Assembly: GCA_021414365.1 (NCBI GenBank)
Contig: JAIOOR010000021.1
Location: 1-64,000 of the forward strand
Reading direction: 5' to 3'
Length of the DNA stretch: 64,000 nt
Source of the DNA: Nitrosarchaeum sp.
GTDB lineage: Archaea; Thermoproteota; Nitrososphaeria; Nitrososphaerales; Nitrosopumilaceae
The position numbers were made by a program, and so were the translations under genes. The notes below the pieces were generated by a model. The model did not search any database, had not been told where the DNA came from, and saw only the letters and a list, made by a program, of their open reading frames with translations. Each line of letters starts with the position of its first letter. Positions within the stretch are counted from its first letter, which is position 1. Shown one piece after another: positions 34,253-43,464 of this stretch.

Positions 34253-35977
34253 ATGGCGACATCAATGGAAAATTTTGGTACATTGGAGTATGTTTTAGAC
34301 AAATACTCAAAAATTTGGTGCTGGAAGATTACTGGTGAACGTGCTGTGAGCATGATTTCTAGACTTGTGCCTGAAGCATGGTATGGTGAAAACATCAATG
34401 AGGTTATTATTCCTGACAGTGTAGAAAGTGTAACTCAGATCAAATTAATCATGGATAGATACCCACTTGAAATTCTGTCAAAATCTGCATGGCAAAGAAA
34501 AATTGTGAAAACATATGCTCCAAAACCCACCCTTCCGCCAATTAAATACAATCTAAATCGCGCTAAAGCTGGAGAACAGTTTAGAGGGAAATTACTGAAT
34601 TTCCAAAAAGAAGGCCTTGATTTTTTGTTAAAATCATCTGGTAACGCATTACTTGCAGATGAAATGGGACTTGGAAAAACTGTTCAAACTTTATCATATG
34701 TTGCCACTGAAAAACAAACTTTTCCAGTTCTAGTTGTAGCACCGTTAGTTACTCTGAATAACTGGGAACGAGAAATTTCTAAATTTATGAAGAAAAAAAG
34801 TAAGAATGGGCGTATAATTGAATCTGATTCATCCACATCAACAATAATCCGAACAGGAAAATCTAAAGAACTTCCAATAACTGATTTTTACATTATAAAT
34901 TATGAATTACTTTACAAACGTCTTTCTGATTTGTCAAAACTTAATATTAGAACTGTCGTATGTGATGAGGTTCATAACTTAAGATCTAAAACAACTCAAA
35001 AATACAAGGCAGTTAAAAAATTAGCTGCACTTCCATCTGTTTCATACAGGATTGGTCTTTCAGGTACTCCCATTTACAATCGAGGTTCTGAAATTTGGCC
35101 CATTGTAGATATTTTAAAACCTGGGCTGCTTGGCAGTTTCAAAGAATTTTGTGAATATTTTTGTTATGTTAATGATAAAGGTAAAGCAATAGTGCTTGAA
35201 AATAAAAGGGCATCTCTTCGAAATGAATTACAAAAACATGTTATGTTAAGACGAAAGAAATCAGATGTTCTTAAGGAGTTAAAAGATAAAGTTCGTTACA
35301 AAGAAGTTATTGATGCTGATACTGACTATTACTTTGATGAGCTAGCAAAGATATGGACTAAATTAGAATCAGAACAAAAGGATGCTGAAACTGCCTTTGA
35401 TAAATCAGCATCATATCAAAGAGCAATTCAAAGTGAAAGACAGATTGCAGGTATTGCAAAATTACCTCATGTAATTAATTTTGTTAAAAATATCATGGAA
35501 ATTGAAGAAAGCGTTGTTGTATTTTGTCATCATAAAGTCATTCACAAATTACTCCATGAACGTCTTGAAGAATTCTCTCCTGTTTCTATTATAGGTGGTC
35601 AATCTGACAAAATGCGTCAAGATGCAATTGACACATTCCAAAAAGGTGAATCAAAATTATTGATAGCTGGTCTTAGGGCAGGAAACGTAGGAATTAATCT
35701 TACTAGGGCAAAATATGTTATTTTTGCTGAACTCGATTGGAGTCCCGCAATTCATAGACAAGCTGAAGATAGATTACATAGAATAGGTCAAAAGAACACT
35801 GTTTTTGCATATTATCTAATTGGCAAAGGTACCTTAGATGATCACGTAGCAAATATTTTAGTTGATAAAAGCTATGAAATAGATTCTATCATGGATGAGA
35901 CTGCTGACACTTATGAAAACAAAGATAAAGCTGAATTAATTCTTGCACAAATTCATGATAAAATAAAATCAAAATAG
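34253..35977 (+). CDS. SNF2-family ATPase, SMARCAL1/HARP-like
   Basis: The 574-residue DNA translocase has motif I LADEMGLGKTVQTL at about residue 134, motif II DEVHNL at about 237, motif III LSGTPIYNRG at about 268, the C-terminal lobe with GLRAGNVGINLT at about 472 and motif VI AEDRLHRIGQ at about 504. It lacks chromatin-reader or nuclease domains, and length and motifs recall SMARCAL1-type annealing helicases that act at stalled forks. It differs strongly from the second SNF2 gene in the defence island (53435), which has a different motif I. Confidence 0.88.
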   Translation: MATSMENFGTLEYVLDKYSKIWCWKITGERAVSMISRLVPEAWYGENINEVIIPDSVESVTQIKLIMDRYPLEILSKSAWQRKIVKTYAPKPTLPPIKYNLNRAKAGEQFRGKLLNFQKEGLDFLLKSSGNALLADEMGLGKTVQTLSYVATEKQTFPVLVVAPLVTLNNWEREISKFMKKKSKNGRIIESDSSTSTIIRTGKSKELPITDFYIINYELLYKRLSDLSKLNIRTVVCDEVHNLRSKTTQKYKAVKKLAALPSVSYRIGLSGTPIYNRGSEIWPIVDILKPGLLGSFKEFCEYFCYVNDKGKAIVLENKRASLRNELQKHVMLRRKKSDVLKELKDKVRYKEVIDADTDYYFDELAKIWTKLESEQKDAETAFDKSASYQRAIQSERQIAGIAKLPHVINFVKNIMEIEESVVVFCHHKVIHKLLHERLEEFSPVSIIGGQSDKMRQDAIDTFQKGESKLLIAGLRAGNVGINLTRAKYVIFAELDWSPAIHRQAEDRLHRIGQKNTVFAYYLIGKGTLDDHVANILVDKSYEIDSIMDETADTYENKDKAELILAQIHDKIKSK

Positions 35978-36586
35978 GTTAGTCTCTAACTTTTCTTTTA
36001 ATTTGTCAAGTTTTAAAATTATTTCTTTCTTTTTATTAAATTCTATTTCATTTATTTCATTTATTATTTCATCAATTAATGCAAAAATTTCCTTTTTTGG
36101 TTTTATTTCATCTGAATTCATGTTTTGAAATCCAGATTCCTCTATTTCTTTAATTCTCTCAATTCCTTCTGGAAGAATTTCATACATTTTGATAATTTTT
36201 GATTCTTGCCTTAGTGGCGACATTAGAATCAGTTGATTTTTTCTCAACTTTTCAATTTCATCAAATAACTGGTTCTCTGGATTTTTTAAAATGTCTGAAA
36301 TTGATTCTAAACTATATGATTTTATTTCTAATAATCGTAAAATTCTAACGCCTAGTGGAATCTGCTCACTCCATAACGTATGTCTTGCCAAGTCTGTTAC
36401 ATAAAATGTTCCATCTTTATTCAAATCAATTAATTTTCTATCTTTTAATGATGCTAATGAATCTAGTATTCTGCCTACTCCTAATCTTTTTAATTCCGAA
36501 TCTTCAATATCTTTTTCATTAAAATTTCTACCATTTTTAATTCCTAAGTGTAGTATCTCTAAGTCAATTTGCCCTATTTTTGTCAT
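35969..36586 (-). CDS. winged-helix-like transcription regulator
   Basis: The 205-residue protein carries a probable winged helix-turn-helix near its N-terminus (LKRLGVGRILDSLASLKDRK, then a YVTD wing) and a second similar segment (SISDILKNPENQLFDEIEKL). The C-terminus is a coiled coil (IEFNKKKEIILKLDKLKEKL). It probably dimerises. The target genes are unknown; sod is divergent, with 73 bases between starts. It overlaps the convergent SNF2 gene by nine bases. Confidence 0.6.
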   Translation of the reverse strand: MTKIGQIDLEILHLGIKNGRNFNEKDIEDSELKRLGVGRILDSLASLKDRKLIDLNKDGTFYVTDLARHTLWSEQIPLGVRILRLLEIKSYSLESISDILKNPENQLFDEIEKLRKNQLILMSPLRQESKIIKMYEILPEGIERIKEIEESGFQNMNSDEIKPKKEIFALIDEIINEINEIEFNKKKEIILKLDKLKEKLETNLF

Positions 36587-36628
36587 TAATGTTATTTTGT
36601 TCTAACCATTATCATCTTTTCCACTGGA

Positions 36629-36640
36629 AAAATATATGTG
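36629..36640 (+). promoter_or_regulatory. TATA box of the superoxide dismutase gene
   Basis: AAAAATATATGT is about 25 bases before the sod ATG at 36660, consistent with a leaderless transcript. Confidence 0.5.
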
Positions 36641-36659
36641 GACTTTAATTGATTAGAAT

Positions 36660-37283
36660 ATGGTCAAATACGAATTACCTCGATTACCATATGCGTATGA
36701 TGATCTTGAACCATATATTGGTAAAAAAACGCTAGAAATTCATCATCAAAAACACCATCAAGCATACGTTGATGGTTTAAACAAAACACTGGCAAAAATA
36801 TCTGGCGAATTTCATCCTCAGTACATTACATCTGTTTTATCTGATCTGACTGTAATCCCTGAATCTGTTCGAAATGATATTGTTTTTTTTGGTGGTGGAT
36901 TTGAACACCATAAGCTATTCTGGGAAACTATGACTCCAAAAAATGATGGTGGTCCAGTCGGTAAACTATCTGATTCAATTGATGTGTATTTTGATAACTT
37001 TGAAAATTTTAAAAAAGAATTCACTAACAAAGCACTATCTATTGAGGGAAGTGGATGGTGCTGGCTTGTGTTTAATCAAACTTTTAATAAAATAGAATTG
37101 GTAACTACTGCTAATGAAGATAGTCCATGGTCCATACGAAAAATTCCTTTACTTGGATTGGATATGTGGGAGCATTCGTATTATCTGAAATATCAAAACA
37201 AGAAATCTGATTATATCACATCTTGGTGGAATGTGGTAAATTGGGATTATGTTGGAAATCGTTTCTCTGAATTAATTGATTAG
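36660..37283 (+). CDS. sod: superoxide dismutase (Fe/Mn)
   Basis: The 207-residue enzyme converts superoxide to oxygen and hydrogen peroxide. Its metal ligands are visible: His in TLEIHHQKHHQAYVDG near residue 28, His in GGGFEHHKLFWETM, and Asp and His in GLDMWEHSYYLKY. The GSGWCWLVF segment is the normal hydrophobic core. Metal preference (Fe or Mn) cannot be set with certainty by eye. The protein is expected in the cytosol of an aerobic ammonia oxidiser. Confidence 0.95.
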   Translation: MVKYELPRLPYAYDDLEPYIGKKTLEIHHQKHHQAYVDGLNKTLAKISGEFHPQYITSVLSDLTVIPESVRNDIVFFGGGFEHHKLFWETMTPKNDGGPVGKLSDSIDVYFDNFENFKKEFTNKALSIEGSGWCWLVFNQTFNKIELVTTANEDSPWSIRKIPLLGLDMWEHSYYLKYQNKKSDYITSWWNVVNWDYVGNRFSELID

Positions 37284-37328
37284 TGGTTTTTGATTTTATT
37301 TACATTCGTTTGTTTTTTTTAAGAAAAT

Positions 37329-37766
37329 ATGATAAACATTCAACATCTAAATGGACTATCTTATCTAATATGTTCACTAAATAATGGCATGAGTACTACG
37401 GGTTTGTATCGTATACAAAAGCAAGGACTAGATGACAATAAAATAAAACAAGCATTAGATATGTTACTTGTAGACCGAAGAAATGAATTTCGCGAATTAT
37501 CTGAAGTGCTATTAAGAATGCCAAAATCTTTAGAACCGATACCCAATTACGAGGAATTCATTTTAAATTTCTGTCTGGAGGTTAATGATGCATTTAAGAC
37601 TTGGTCCGGACAAATGAGTTTGTCTATGAATTCTCCCCAAAAAGCACTGACTATTTTACGACAATTATCACGAGATAAAACTACAATGAATCAATTGGCA
37701 CATCTTTTAAACATCTCGTATACACTTGCAGATGAATTCAAAGAAATCTATCGACGTCTAAAATAA
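37329..37766 (+). CDS. hypothetical helical protein (145 aa)
   Basis: The 145-residue soluble protein (MINIQHLNGLSYLICSLNNG) appears almost entirely helical. The C-terminal segment (MNQLAHLLNISYTLADEFKE) could be a helix-turn-helix but lacks a clear wing. It follows sod by 45 bases in the same direction and may be co-transcribed. No known family. Confidence 0.6.
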   Translation: MINIQHLNGLSYLICSLNNGMSTTGLYRIQKQGLDDNKIKQALDMLLVDRRNEFRELSEVLLRMPKSLEPIPNYEEFILNFCLEVNDAFKTWSGQMSLSMNSPQKALTILRQLSRDKTTMNQLAHLLNISYTLADEFKEIYRRLK

Positions 37767-37852
37767 TACCTTTTTTATCACTTGTTGGACTGAGTTTTAT
37801 TCCTGTTATCACAATAACCAATTCTTCATAACTGTAAAAATCAATTTTTTAT

Positions 37853-37960
37853 ATGATTTACAGGTGTCTTATTTGTAAGGCTGAATTAAAATCACCAGAA
37901 AAATTAGATGAGCATCTGCAATTTGAACACAAATGGGGTCAAAAAAAAATAAATTTTTAA
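37853..37960 (+). CDS. C2H2 zinc-finger mini protein (35 aa)
   Basis: ATG 37853 gives MIYRCLICKAELKSPEKLDE with the rest of one complete C2H2 finger: C-x2-C-x12-H-x4-H (CLIC...HLQFEH). The finger fills nearly the whole protein. It resembles the 49-residue finger protein at 13829 in spacing. Too short for most gene finders. Likely a DNA- or protein-binding mini protein. Confidence 0.65.
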   Translation: MIYRCLICKAELKSPEKLDEHLQFEHKWGQKKINF

Positions 37961-38424
37961 TAATGTTAAACCTGATTTACCATTTTTTGTAGTGTTCAAT
38001 ACCGTTAATCTTAAGTTTGTATAAAATATTGTAATTTAATGAAAGATGACTTGGCGACTTGTGAGAATTACGATGAACAGGTTTATGCTGTCTTTCATTA
38101 TTTTATTCTTAATGATTTAATGTGATTAAATCACTAAACCCTGTCTGTTTTTTATACACATACCATACTAAAAAATTATACTTAAAATAATTATGACATG
38201 ATTAAAAAAATTTAATGTGTTACTCTGAGATAATTTTACCTTATGAAAGTTCTATCTCAAAGTTTGAAAATTAATTCAATACATGAAATCAAAAATTGTT
38301 AAAGGAAAACAGGTGTAATTGTCCTATTTGTAACTTACCTGAAAAAGAAATCGAAGATGAATACTGAATTCAAAATTCCAATTTAAAAATTATTTACTAT
38401 GTTTTGTTTTTATAATTTAAAGAA
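37961..38424. other. no firm gene; two doubtful tiny frames
   Basis: A 28-codon frame at 38039-38125 (MKDDLATCENYDEQVYAVFH...) has a TATA-like TGTATAAAATA, but too close to its ATG. A 23-codon TTG frame at 38296-38367 includes CNCPIC and could be a minimal zinc knuckle. Neither is supported enough to call. The rest is AT-rich with no repeats that I can see. Confidence 0.35.
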
Positions 38425-38988
38425 TTACTGATCATATACCATCAAACCTTTTTCTTCTAATAACGCATGTAAGTTATGAACAGATCTAAATACATCTGCT
38501 TCATTTTTTGCACCTGTACAGACAAGTTTTCCAGAAGAAAATATCAATATCACAGTTTTAGGGTCTAACATTCTATGAATTAATCCTGGAAATTGCTCTG
38601 GCTCATACATACTTCTTGGTAAGGTTCTAGCTGCTTTTTCCAAATGAACTTTCCCTCCTAGATTTATTGATGCTACAATATTTTGAACTGTGACTACTGC
38701 ATCTTTTTTTACTTTAATCCCCTCTTTTCGAAGTTTCTGCACTACTGTTTTTACGGCATTTCTTGCCATTTCTTCTGATTTTGAACCTGTACAAACCATT
38801 TTTCCAGTTCTAAAAATCAATGTTGCTGTTTTTGGATTTTTTAATCTAAAAACCAACCCTGGGAATTGATCTGGGTGATATTCTGTGTCTGGAAATTTTT
38901 TAGTTATATCGTTCAAGTCAAATTTTTGGTCTACTGATGCTGAAGCGACAACATTTACGATGCTAACCATGGGTTTTGACTGAGGCAT
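38425..38988 (-). CDS. tbp: TATA-binding protein
   Basis: The 187-residue general transcription factor consists of two direct repeats of the TBP fold (about residues 5-95 and 96-187). Each has FPGLVFRLKNPKTATLIFRT-like strands: the second reads FPGLIHRMLDPKTVILIFSS. Each repeat continues with GK-x-V-C-TG. It binds TATA boxes and recruits TFB and RNA polymerase. The whole protein is the core domain with almost no N-terminal tail, as in other archaea. Confidence 0.96.
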   Translation of the reverse strand: MPQSKPMVSIVNVVASASVDQKFDLNDITKKFPDTEYHPDQFPGLVFRLKNPKTATLIFRTGKMVCTGSKSEEMARNAVKTVVQKLRKEGIKVKKDAVVTVQNIVASINLGGKVHLEKAARTLPRSMYEPEQFPGLIHRMLDPKTVILIFSSGKLVCTGAKNEADVFRSVHNLHALLEEKGLMVYDQ

Positions 38989-39008
38989 ACTGAATTGTTG
39001 TAAATTGC

Positions 39009-39020
39009 TTTATATATTCT
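39009..39020 (-). promoter_or_regulatory. TATA box of tbp
   Basis: On the minus strand GAATATATAAAG is about 26 bases before the tbp ATG at 38988, a textbook archaeal leaderless promoter. Confidence 0.55.
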
Positions 39021-39106
39021 GGATCTATTTTGCGTATTTTCTTACAAATTATGGCCATCTATTTGATATGTGTAAAACTAGTGATTTTTGAGAAAAATAT
39101 TGTATT

Positions 39107-39526
39107 TTAGTCTTTCAACTCTTCTTTTACTCTGTCGAATTCATCTTTTGTGATTTCTCCTTTGGCATACCTCTGTTTTAGAATTACTAGGTAATCTGGT
39201 TCTTTTGCCTTTTTGTTTTTTCTTAAAATCCACACGATAATCAAAATGGAACTAACTTGAATAATCGTTCTGTATGGATAATGGAAAAACATGTCTGCTC
39301 CAAGATAAATGAGTACAGATAATGTTGTCCCCAAAATGATTTTGCTAAACCTGAATTCTGATTTCATCAAAGCTCCCCTCATAATTGATCCTATGCCAAC
39401 TACAAACACTATTGCTGTGATGACTAAATATGGAGTAGATACTCCAGCATTATTCCAATTTGATGCTAGAATTTCTATGCCGATAAGCATCAAAATTATT
39501 CCAGAAACAAAGATAGGCCTATTCAA
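39107..39526 (-). CDS. membrane protein with C-terminal SHOCT domain
   Basis: The 139-residue protein (TTG start) has four hydrophobic segments in the first 105 residues and a short C-terminal SHOCT motif (LKQRYAKGEITKDEFDRVKE). SHOCT domains are oligomerisation helices at the ends of many small membrane proteins. No catalytic or transport signature is visible. Role unknown. Confidence 0.75.
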   Translation of the reverse strand: MNRPIFVSGIILMLIGIEILASNWNNAGVSTPYLVITAIVFVVGIGSIMRGALMKSEFRFSKIILGTTLSVLIYLGADMFFHYPYRTIIQVSSILIIVWILRKNKKAKEPDYLVILKQRYAKGEITKDEFDRVKEELKD

Positions 39527-39800
39527 TATACTCGTAAATTTTATATTGTTTTTAGGTTATATAGAAAAGCTTTTTTCTTGTGGAAAACTAGCCTTGATTA
39601 TTGGACTTTATGCTTGAAGTCAAATAAAATAATGTACTTCACACGTTTGAACTTACTATGTATGATGTTTGAATGATGCCTGAGTGAGTTTTATCAGATC
39701 AGTTTGACACCATCATTTTGGGATTAAATTCAGACAAGTTTTTTCATACACTTAATACAAAAAACATAGATTTCATATAGATAATTTAACTACATACAAC

Positions 39801-40064
39801 ATGGATGATAAAACAAAAGATAGTCCATTTAAGAAAGCAATGGATGATTCTGTCAAGCTTTGTGAATGTGGTCACAACAAATATCATCATACGTATTTAG
39901 AAAAAAGAGATCAATCCAGATCATCTTATGCGGGTTCCTATACTTCGAAATGCAAGCAATGTGAAGAAAAGGGTAAAACATGTGAAAATTTCAAAGAAAT
40001 TAAATATGAAAAATCCAGTTTAATTAACAAAATTAAATGGTTTTTCAATAAAAAAAGAAATTAG
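39801..40064 (+). CDS. small cysteine-containing protein (87 aa)
   Basis: The 87-residue protein has CECGHNKYHH followed by CKQCEEKGKTC, together a possible zinc site. Most of the rest is charged and basic (INKIKWFFNKKRN at the end). No family is recognised. It is the last apparent core-type gene before the defence island, 81 bases upstream of the SIR2-like gene and in the same direction. Confidence 0.6.
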   Translation: MDDKTKDSPFKKAMDDSVKLCECGHNKYHHTYLEKRDQSRSSYAGSYTSKCKQCEEKGKTCENFKEIKYEKSSLINKIKWFFNKKRN

Positions 40065-40145
40065 GATTGATTCTGAGAACTCTAAAAAATTTTATTTTTG
40101 AGATAAAACTGTGATATTTTTAACTAGGTTGCTTTACACAAAAAT

Positions 40146-41162
40146 ATGGAAACTCATCTTTTATTTCTTGGAGCTGGATGTTCAGTACCTTTAGGTTTTC
40201 CTGCAACTTCTCAATTAGCTTCAGAATTTGAAGAAAATACAACTAACTACTATTCTACATTATTTAAGGCAAAACATGATATTGAAATTAATGGTTTTAA
40301 TTATGATGTTGAAAATCTGTTAGAATATTTTCAAGGATTTTCAAATCCACGATACTATCTTACTAGAAAAGGATCTTTTGCATCCTCGCTTTGTAAAACT
40401 CAACCTATTTCTAAATTAAATCCTGATCAATATTGTTTGTATTTAAAAAATGAACTAGAAGAACATTTGATTACAAAATGCTTTAAAGAAGGACCTGAAA
40501 TAAAAAAAGGTTTTAAAGTTTTTTATGACAGATTGTTTGCAAAAATTTCTGGAATTTCTGATTGGAAAACATCTGTTCCAAATTGGAATAACCACACATT
40601 TGAAATATTCACTACCAATTTTGATAACTCTCTTGATACATATGCTGTTGAATCAGATACGGAATATACACGAGGATTTATAATAAATGGAAATGATGAG
40701 GTTTGTTTTAATCCTGAACTTTTTGATAGAACTGCATATGGGATAAAAATTATTAAAATTCATGGTTCAGTCGAATTTTCAAAATTAGAAGACGGAATTA
40801 TTATTTCTAAAATTCCTCCCACATTACCTGGAAATCTACATTGTGATAAAAAAATTGAATCAAAAGTGATGGTTTATGGTATTGAAAAAATTTTAACTAT
40901 CGAACCATATCTTGAATTATTGTTAAAACTAAAAAAGTCCCTATTATCTGCAACAAAATGTACTGTAATAGGATATTCTTTTAGAGATGAGTGGGTTAAA
41001 ACTATGTTTGAAGAGGCAGTTAAAGAGAAAACTCCTGAAAATTTTTCAATTGATCTGATTGATCCTGGAGCTACTAAAATCAAAGAGAGTTTGCCTAAAC
41101 TAAAATCTTTTATTAATGCAATAGATATGCCAGGTCAAAAATATTTAGAATTAGAATCATGA
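40146..41162 (+). CDS. SIR2-like domain protein
   Basis: The 338-residue protein has the NAD-binding features of the SIR2_2-type defence family: LFLGAGCSVPLGFPA at residues 6-20 (the GAG-x-S loop), TTNFDNSLD at about 155, KIHGSV at about 202 with the catalytic-type His, and VIGYSFRDEWV at about 272. There is no zinc-binding Cys module, unlike true deacetylases. In known systems such proteins deplete NAD+ upon phage infection. It overlaps the next gene by four bases and is the first of a probable three-gene unit. Confidence 0.8.
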   Translation: METHLLFLGAGCSVPLGFPATSQLASEFEENTTNYYSTLFKAKHDIEINGFNYDVENLLEYFQGFSNPRYYLTRKGSFASSLCKTQPISKLNPDQYCLYLKNELEEHLITKCFKEGPEIKKGFKVFYDRLFAKISGISDWKTSVPNWNNHTFEIFTTNFDNSLDTYAVESDTEYTRGFIINGNDEVCFNPELFDRTAYGIKIIKIHGSVEFSKLEDGIIISKIPPTLPGNLHCDKKIESKVMVYGIEKILTIEPYLELLLKLKKSLLSATKCTVIGYSFRDEWVKTMFEEAVKEKTPENFSIDLIDPGATKIKESLPKLKSFINAIDMPGQKYLELES

Positions 41163-42145
41163 CTGAAAATTGGAAAGGAGTTCGGCCTATAAGATACTCT
41201 GAAGATATTTTTGATGTTTTAGATTATCTGGTTTCAAATAATTCTACAAAAATTGAAAATTTACGTATACTTTTAACCAAAAAAAGAGAAGAAAGAGAAA
41301 AAAGACGATTAACTGCTTTACAAATACGTAGAACAACAGAATCAAAAATTAGGAAAAAAGAAGAATTTCTTACTAAAACAGAACAACTAATTCGTGTTTT
41401 GCTTAATTTAAAACTAATTAAAAAAGAAAAACTATCTTTCATTTCTACTCCTCCAGCTAAATCCATAGTTGAATTGATTAAAAATGGTAAAAAGCTTGAT
41501 GCACAATCAAAATTTTTAGAAATGTTGTTTGATTCCACTTATCCTGCATATTTGTTATTTATTAAACAATTAACTAAAACTCCAATAATTATTCCAAAAG
41601 AGAAAAACAAACGTAATAAAGAATTTAGTGATTTTTTGAAAAAACAAAACATGTTTCTTGATTCATGGTCGTTTTTTGTAATTCGAGATTTATTTTATGA
41701 TTTTAATTTATTAAATTATTCAAATAAAGAAAATGAACAACAAATATTTGCAGTATGTACATTTGATCCTAAAAAAATTAAATTCAAACAAAAAATTAAA
41801 ACAGCATCTGGATTTTTATACAATTATCCTATAATATGTAAAACTGATTTTATAAAAAATTTAACTGAGTCTTATCTAACACTTACCGATAGACGTTGGG
41901 GAACACTGGTGAATTTTTTAGATTTACGTGAAAATTTCACTGAACGCTTTACCATTTCAGATAATCAATTCAATGAATTGATCTCTGAATCCTTTTCAAA
42001 AACCATTTTATCCATAAAAATTGTTCCTAGTGTAGGCTCTATTAGACCTAGTGAAAGAAAATCAAATATGGTAAAGGTCTTAAATTTACCTATGGACAAA
42101 TCTGGTATACCCTACACATTGATAAGGATGACGAAGGAGATGTAA
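41159..42145 (+). CDS. unknown helical protein of the SIR2 operon (328 aa)
   Basis: I do not recognise this protein. The N-terminal ~100 residues are a charged helical region with a likely coiled coil (KKREEREKRRLTALQIRRTT). The middle and C-terminal parts mix helices and strands, ending in a basic segment (SERKSNMVKVLNLPMDKSGI). It has very AT-rich codons. The position between the SIR2-like gene (4-base overlap) and the ATPase (3-base gap) suggests it is an adaptor or sensor between the two. No catalytic motif is visible. Confidence 0.7.
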   Translation: MTENWKGVRPIRYSEDIFDVLDYLVSNNSTKIENLRILLTKKREEREKRRLTALQIRRTTESKIRKKEEFLTKTEQLIRVLLNLKLIKKEKLSFISTPPAKSIVELIKNGKKLDAQSKFLEMLFDSTYPAYLLFIKQLTKTPIIIPKEKNKRNKEFSDFLKKQNMFLDSWSFFVIRDLFYDFNLLNYSNKENEQQIFAVCTFDPKKIKFKQKIKTASGFLYNYPIICKTDFIKNLTESYLTLTDRRWGTLVNFLDLRENFTERFTISDNQFNELISESFSKTILSIKIVPSVGSIRPSERKSNMVKVLNLPMDKSGIPYTLIRMTKEM

Positions 42146-42148
42146 ATA

Positions 42149-43252
42149 ATGGTCACATGGGAAGACTATGAACTAACCGATATTCCATTTCGTGAAACGG
42201 GACACATAGATACTTCGTTAATGGATGTTAGACTTAACGGGAAAATTTTTAGTAAAGATGGATTTGAACCAACTTTTGATAAATTATTATCTTTAATTAG
42301 CAAAGACAAATCTGTTTGTTATTTACGTTCTCATAAGGAAACACGCGGAACTGGAAAATCTACTTTACTAGCTGCAGTTTATTGGCACTTGAAAGATGAA
42401 TCTTCAAAAGAATATTTGCCAACTTGGGTAACAGTACATGATTATAGGACCGTAACGCATTTGTTTTCACGAATTCTTGATACTTTTGTTACAAATGGAG
42501 TTTTTACAAAGATTCATGAAAAACTAGAAGAAGTTACTGTAGATTCAATTTCATCATTATTAAGTAAAAAAATTTCATCTCCCTCCCCATCTGTAATAGA
42601 TGCTGTTGCAAAAATATTATCAGTACCTGATGGTCAATTAGCATGGAAATATCAAAACATTAGAAGATCTATTCCATTTGTTTCACCTTTTGAAATTTTT
42701 TCATATATTATGATGATGTATTCTGAAATTGATTCTAGAAAAATCATTGTTTTCATAGATCAGTTTGAAGAATATGTTCAATTTCAACGCCAATCACGAA
42801 AACTCCCACAATTGGCAGAAGATTTGAAAGACATCTACAGAATGTGTTCACAACTCCAAAACATGACTTTTGTTCTTACATTACATCCTGTCTCTGAAAG
42901 TGATTTTGAAAGTGCTGGAAAAGAACTCCTCCACACATATGGAAATATTAGTGAAAATGCAGCTGATTTAGAAGAAATCACAAATAAACAATTGGTAAGT
43001 GTAGCTGTAAAATATTTAAAATATTATAGAGCTCCTAATGCTCCTAACGATATTGAAAAATATCACCCTTTTACAAAAGAGGCAATAGACTACATTGCTG
43101 AAAAATCCCATCTTAATTGTAGGACTATGATTAGATTATTGCATAATGCTTTGATGGAAGCGCGTGAGGAGGGCCAATTGAAATTGTCTTTGGAGTTTAT
43201 TAAAGATCCCAAAACTCATGAAGCTATTGGTTTAGGTGTTTTAGAATCCTAA
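42149..43252 (+). CDS. P-loop ATPase of the SIR2 operon (AAA/STAND-like)
   Basis: The 367-residue protein contains a P-loop RGTGKSTLL at about residue 66, preceded by KET where a Gly or Ala is normal, so Walker A deviates from GxxxxGK. Walker B is VFIDQFEEYV at about 202, with DQFEE typical of STAND and Orc1/AAA ATPases. A C-terminal helical part follows (about 280-367). It most likely uses ATP binding to sense or transmit an infection signal to the SIR2-like protein. Gene overlap and spacing support a complex of the three proteins. Confidence 0.72.
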   Translation: MVTWEDYELTDIPFRETGHIDTSLMDVRLNGKIFSKDGFEPTFDKLLSLISKDKSVCYLRSHKETRGTGKSTLLAAVYWHLKDESSKEYLPTWVTVHDYRTVTHLFSRILDTFVTNGVFTKIHEKLEEVTVDSISSLLSKKISSPSPSVIDAVAKILSVPDGQLAWKYQNIRRSIPFVSPFEIFSYIMMMYSEIDSRKIIVFIDQFEEYVQFQRQSRKLPQLAEDLKDIYRMCSQLQNMTFVLTLHPVSESDFESAGKELLHTYGNISENAADLEEITNKQLVSVAVKYLKYYRAPNAPNDIEKYHPFTKEAIDYIAEKSHLNCRTMIRLLHNALMEAREEGQLKLSLEFIKDPKTHEAIGLGVLES

Positions 43253-43257
43253 TAAAA

Positions 43258-43464
43258 ATGCCATCTAACAAGGAAATTAAAGAATATGTTAAATCAAAAT
43301 ATGGATTCAGTCCTAAAAATGCCTGGATTGCTCATGCAAAAGAACATTATGGAATTTCAGTTAAACGAGCTCACAATAGAAAAAGCACTAAAAGATTATG
43401 GCCTTGTCCTAAAAAACGTCTAGTAGAGTTTAAAGAAATCTTTGAACATTTTGGTATATTGTAA
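43258..43464 (+). CDS. small conserved protein, CWIAHVKE-like family (68 aa)
   Basis: The 68-residue protein contains AWIAHAKEHYGI followed by KSTKRLWPCPKKRL and a final EIFEHFGIL. I recognise the combination as that of a short family found in many bacteria with the core CWIAHVKE and CPPEKR. Its function is unknown. Its last base overlaps the DUF5615-like gene (TAATG), so the two are translationally coupled. Profile search would settle the family. Confidence 0.6.
   Translation: MPSNKEIKEYVKSKYGFSPKNAWIAHAKEHYGISVKRAHNRKSTKRLWPCPKKRLVEFKEIFEHFGIL

Noticed and set aside
33251-35977. Pairing of the nuclease-like gene with the SNF2 gene at 34253 as a second restriction system
   Set aside because: A mini gene and a 150-base gap lie between them, the SNF2 protein resembles chromosomal SMARCAL1-type proteins, and there is no methyltransferase nearby.
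40146-43252. Assignment of the SIR2 unit to SIR2-HerA or Thoeris
   Set aside because: The ATPase lacks HerA hexamer motifs as far as I can read, and there is no TIR-domain gene. The middle gene has no equivalent in those systems.
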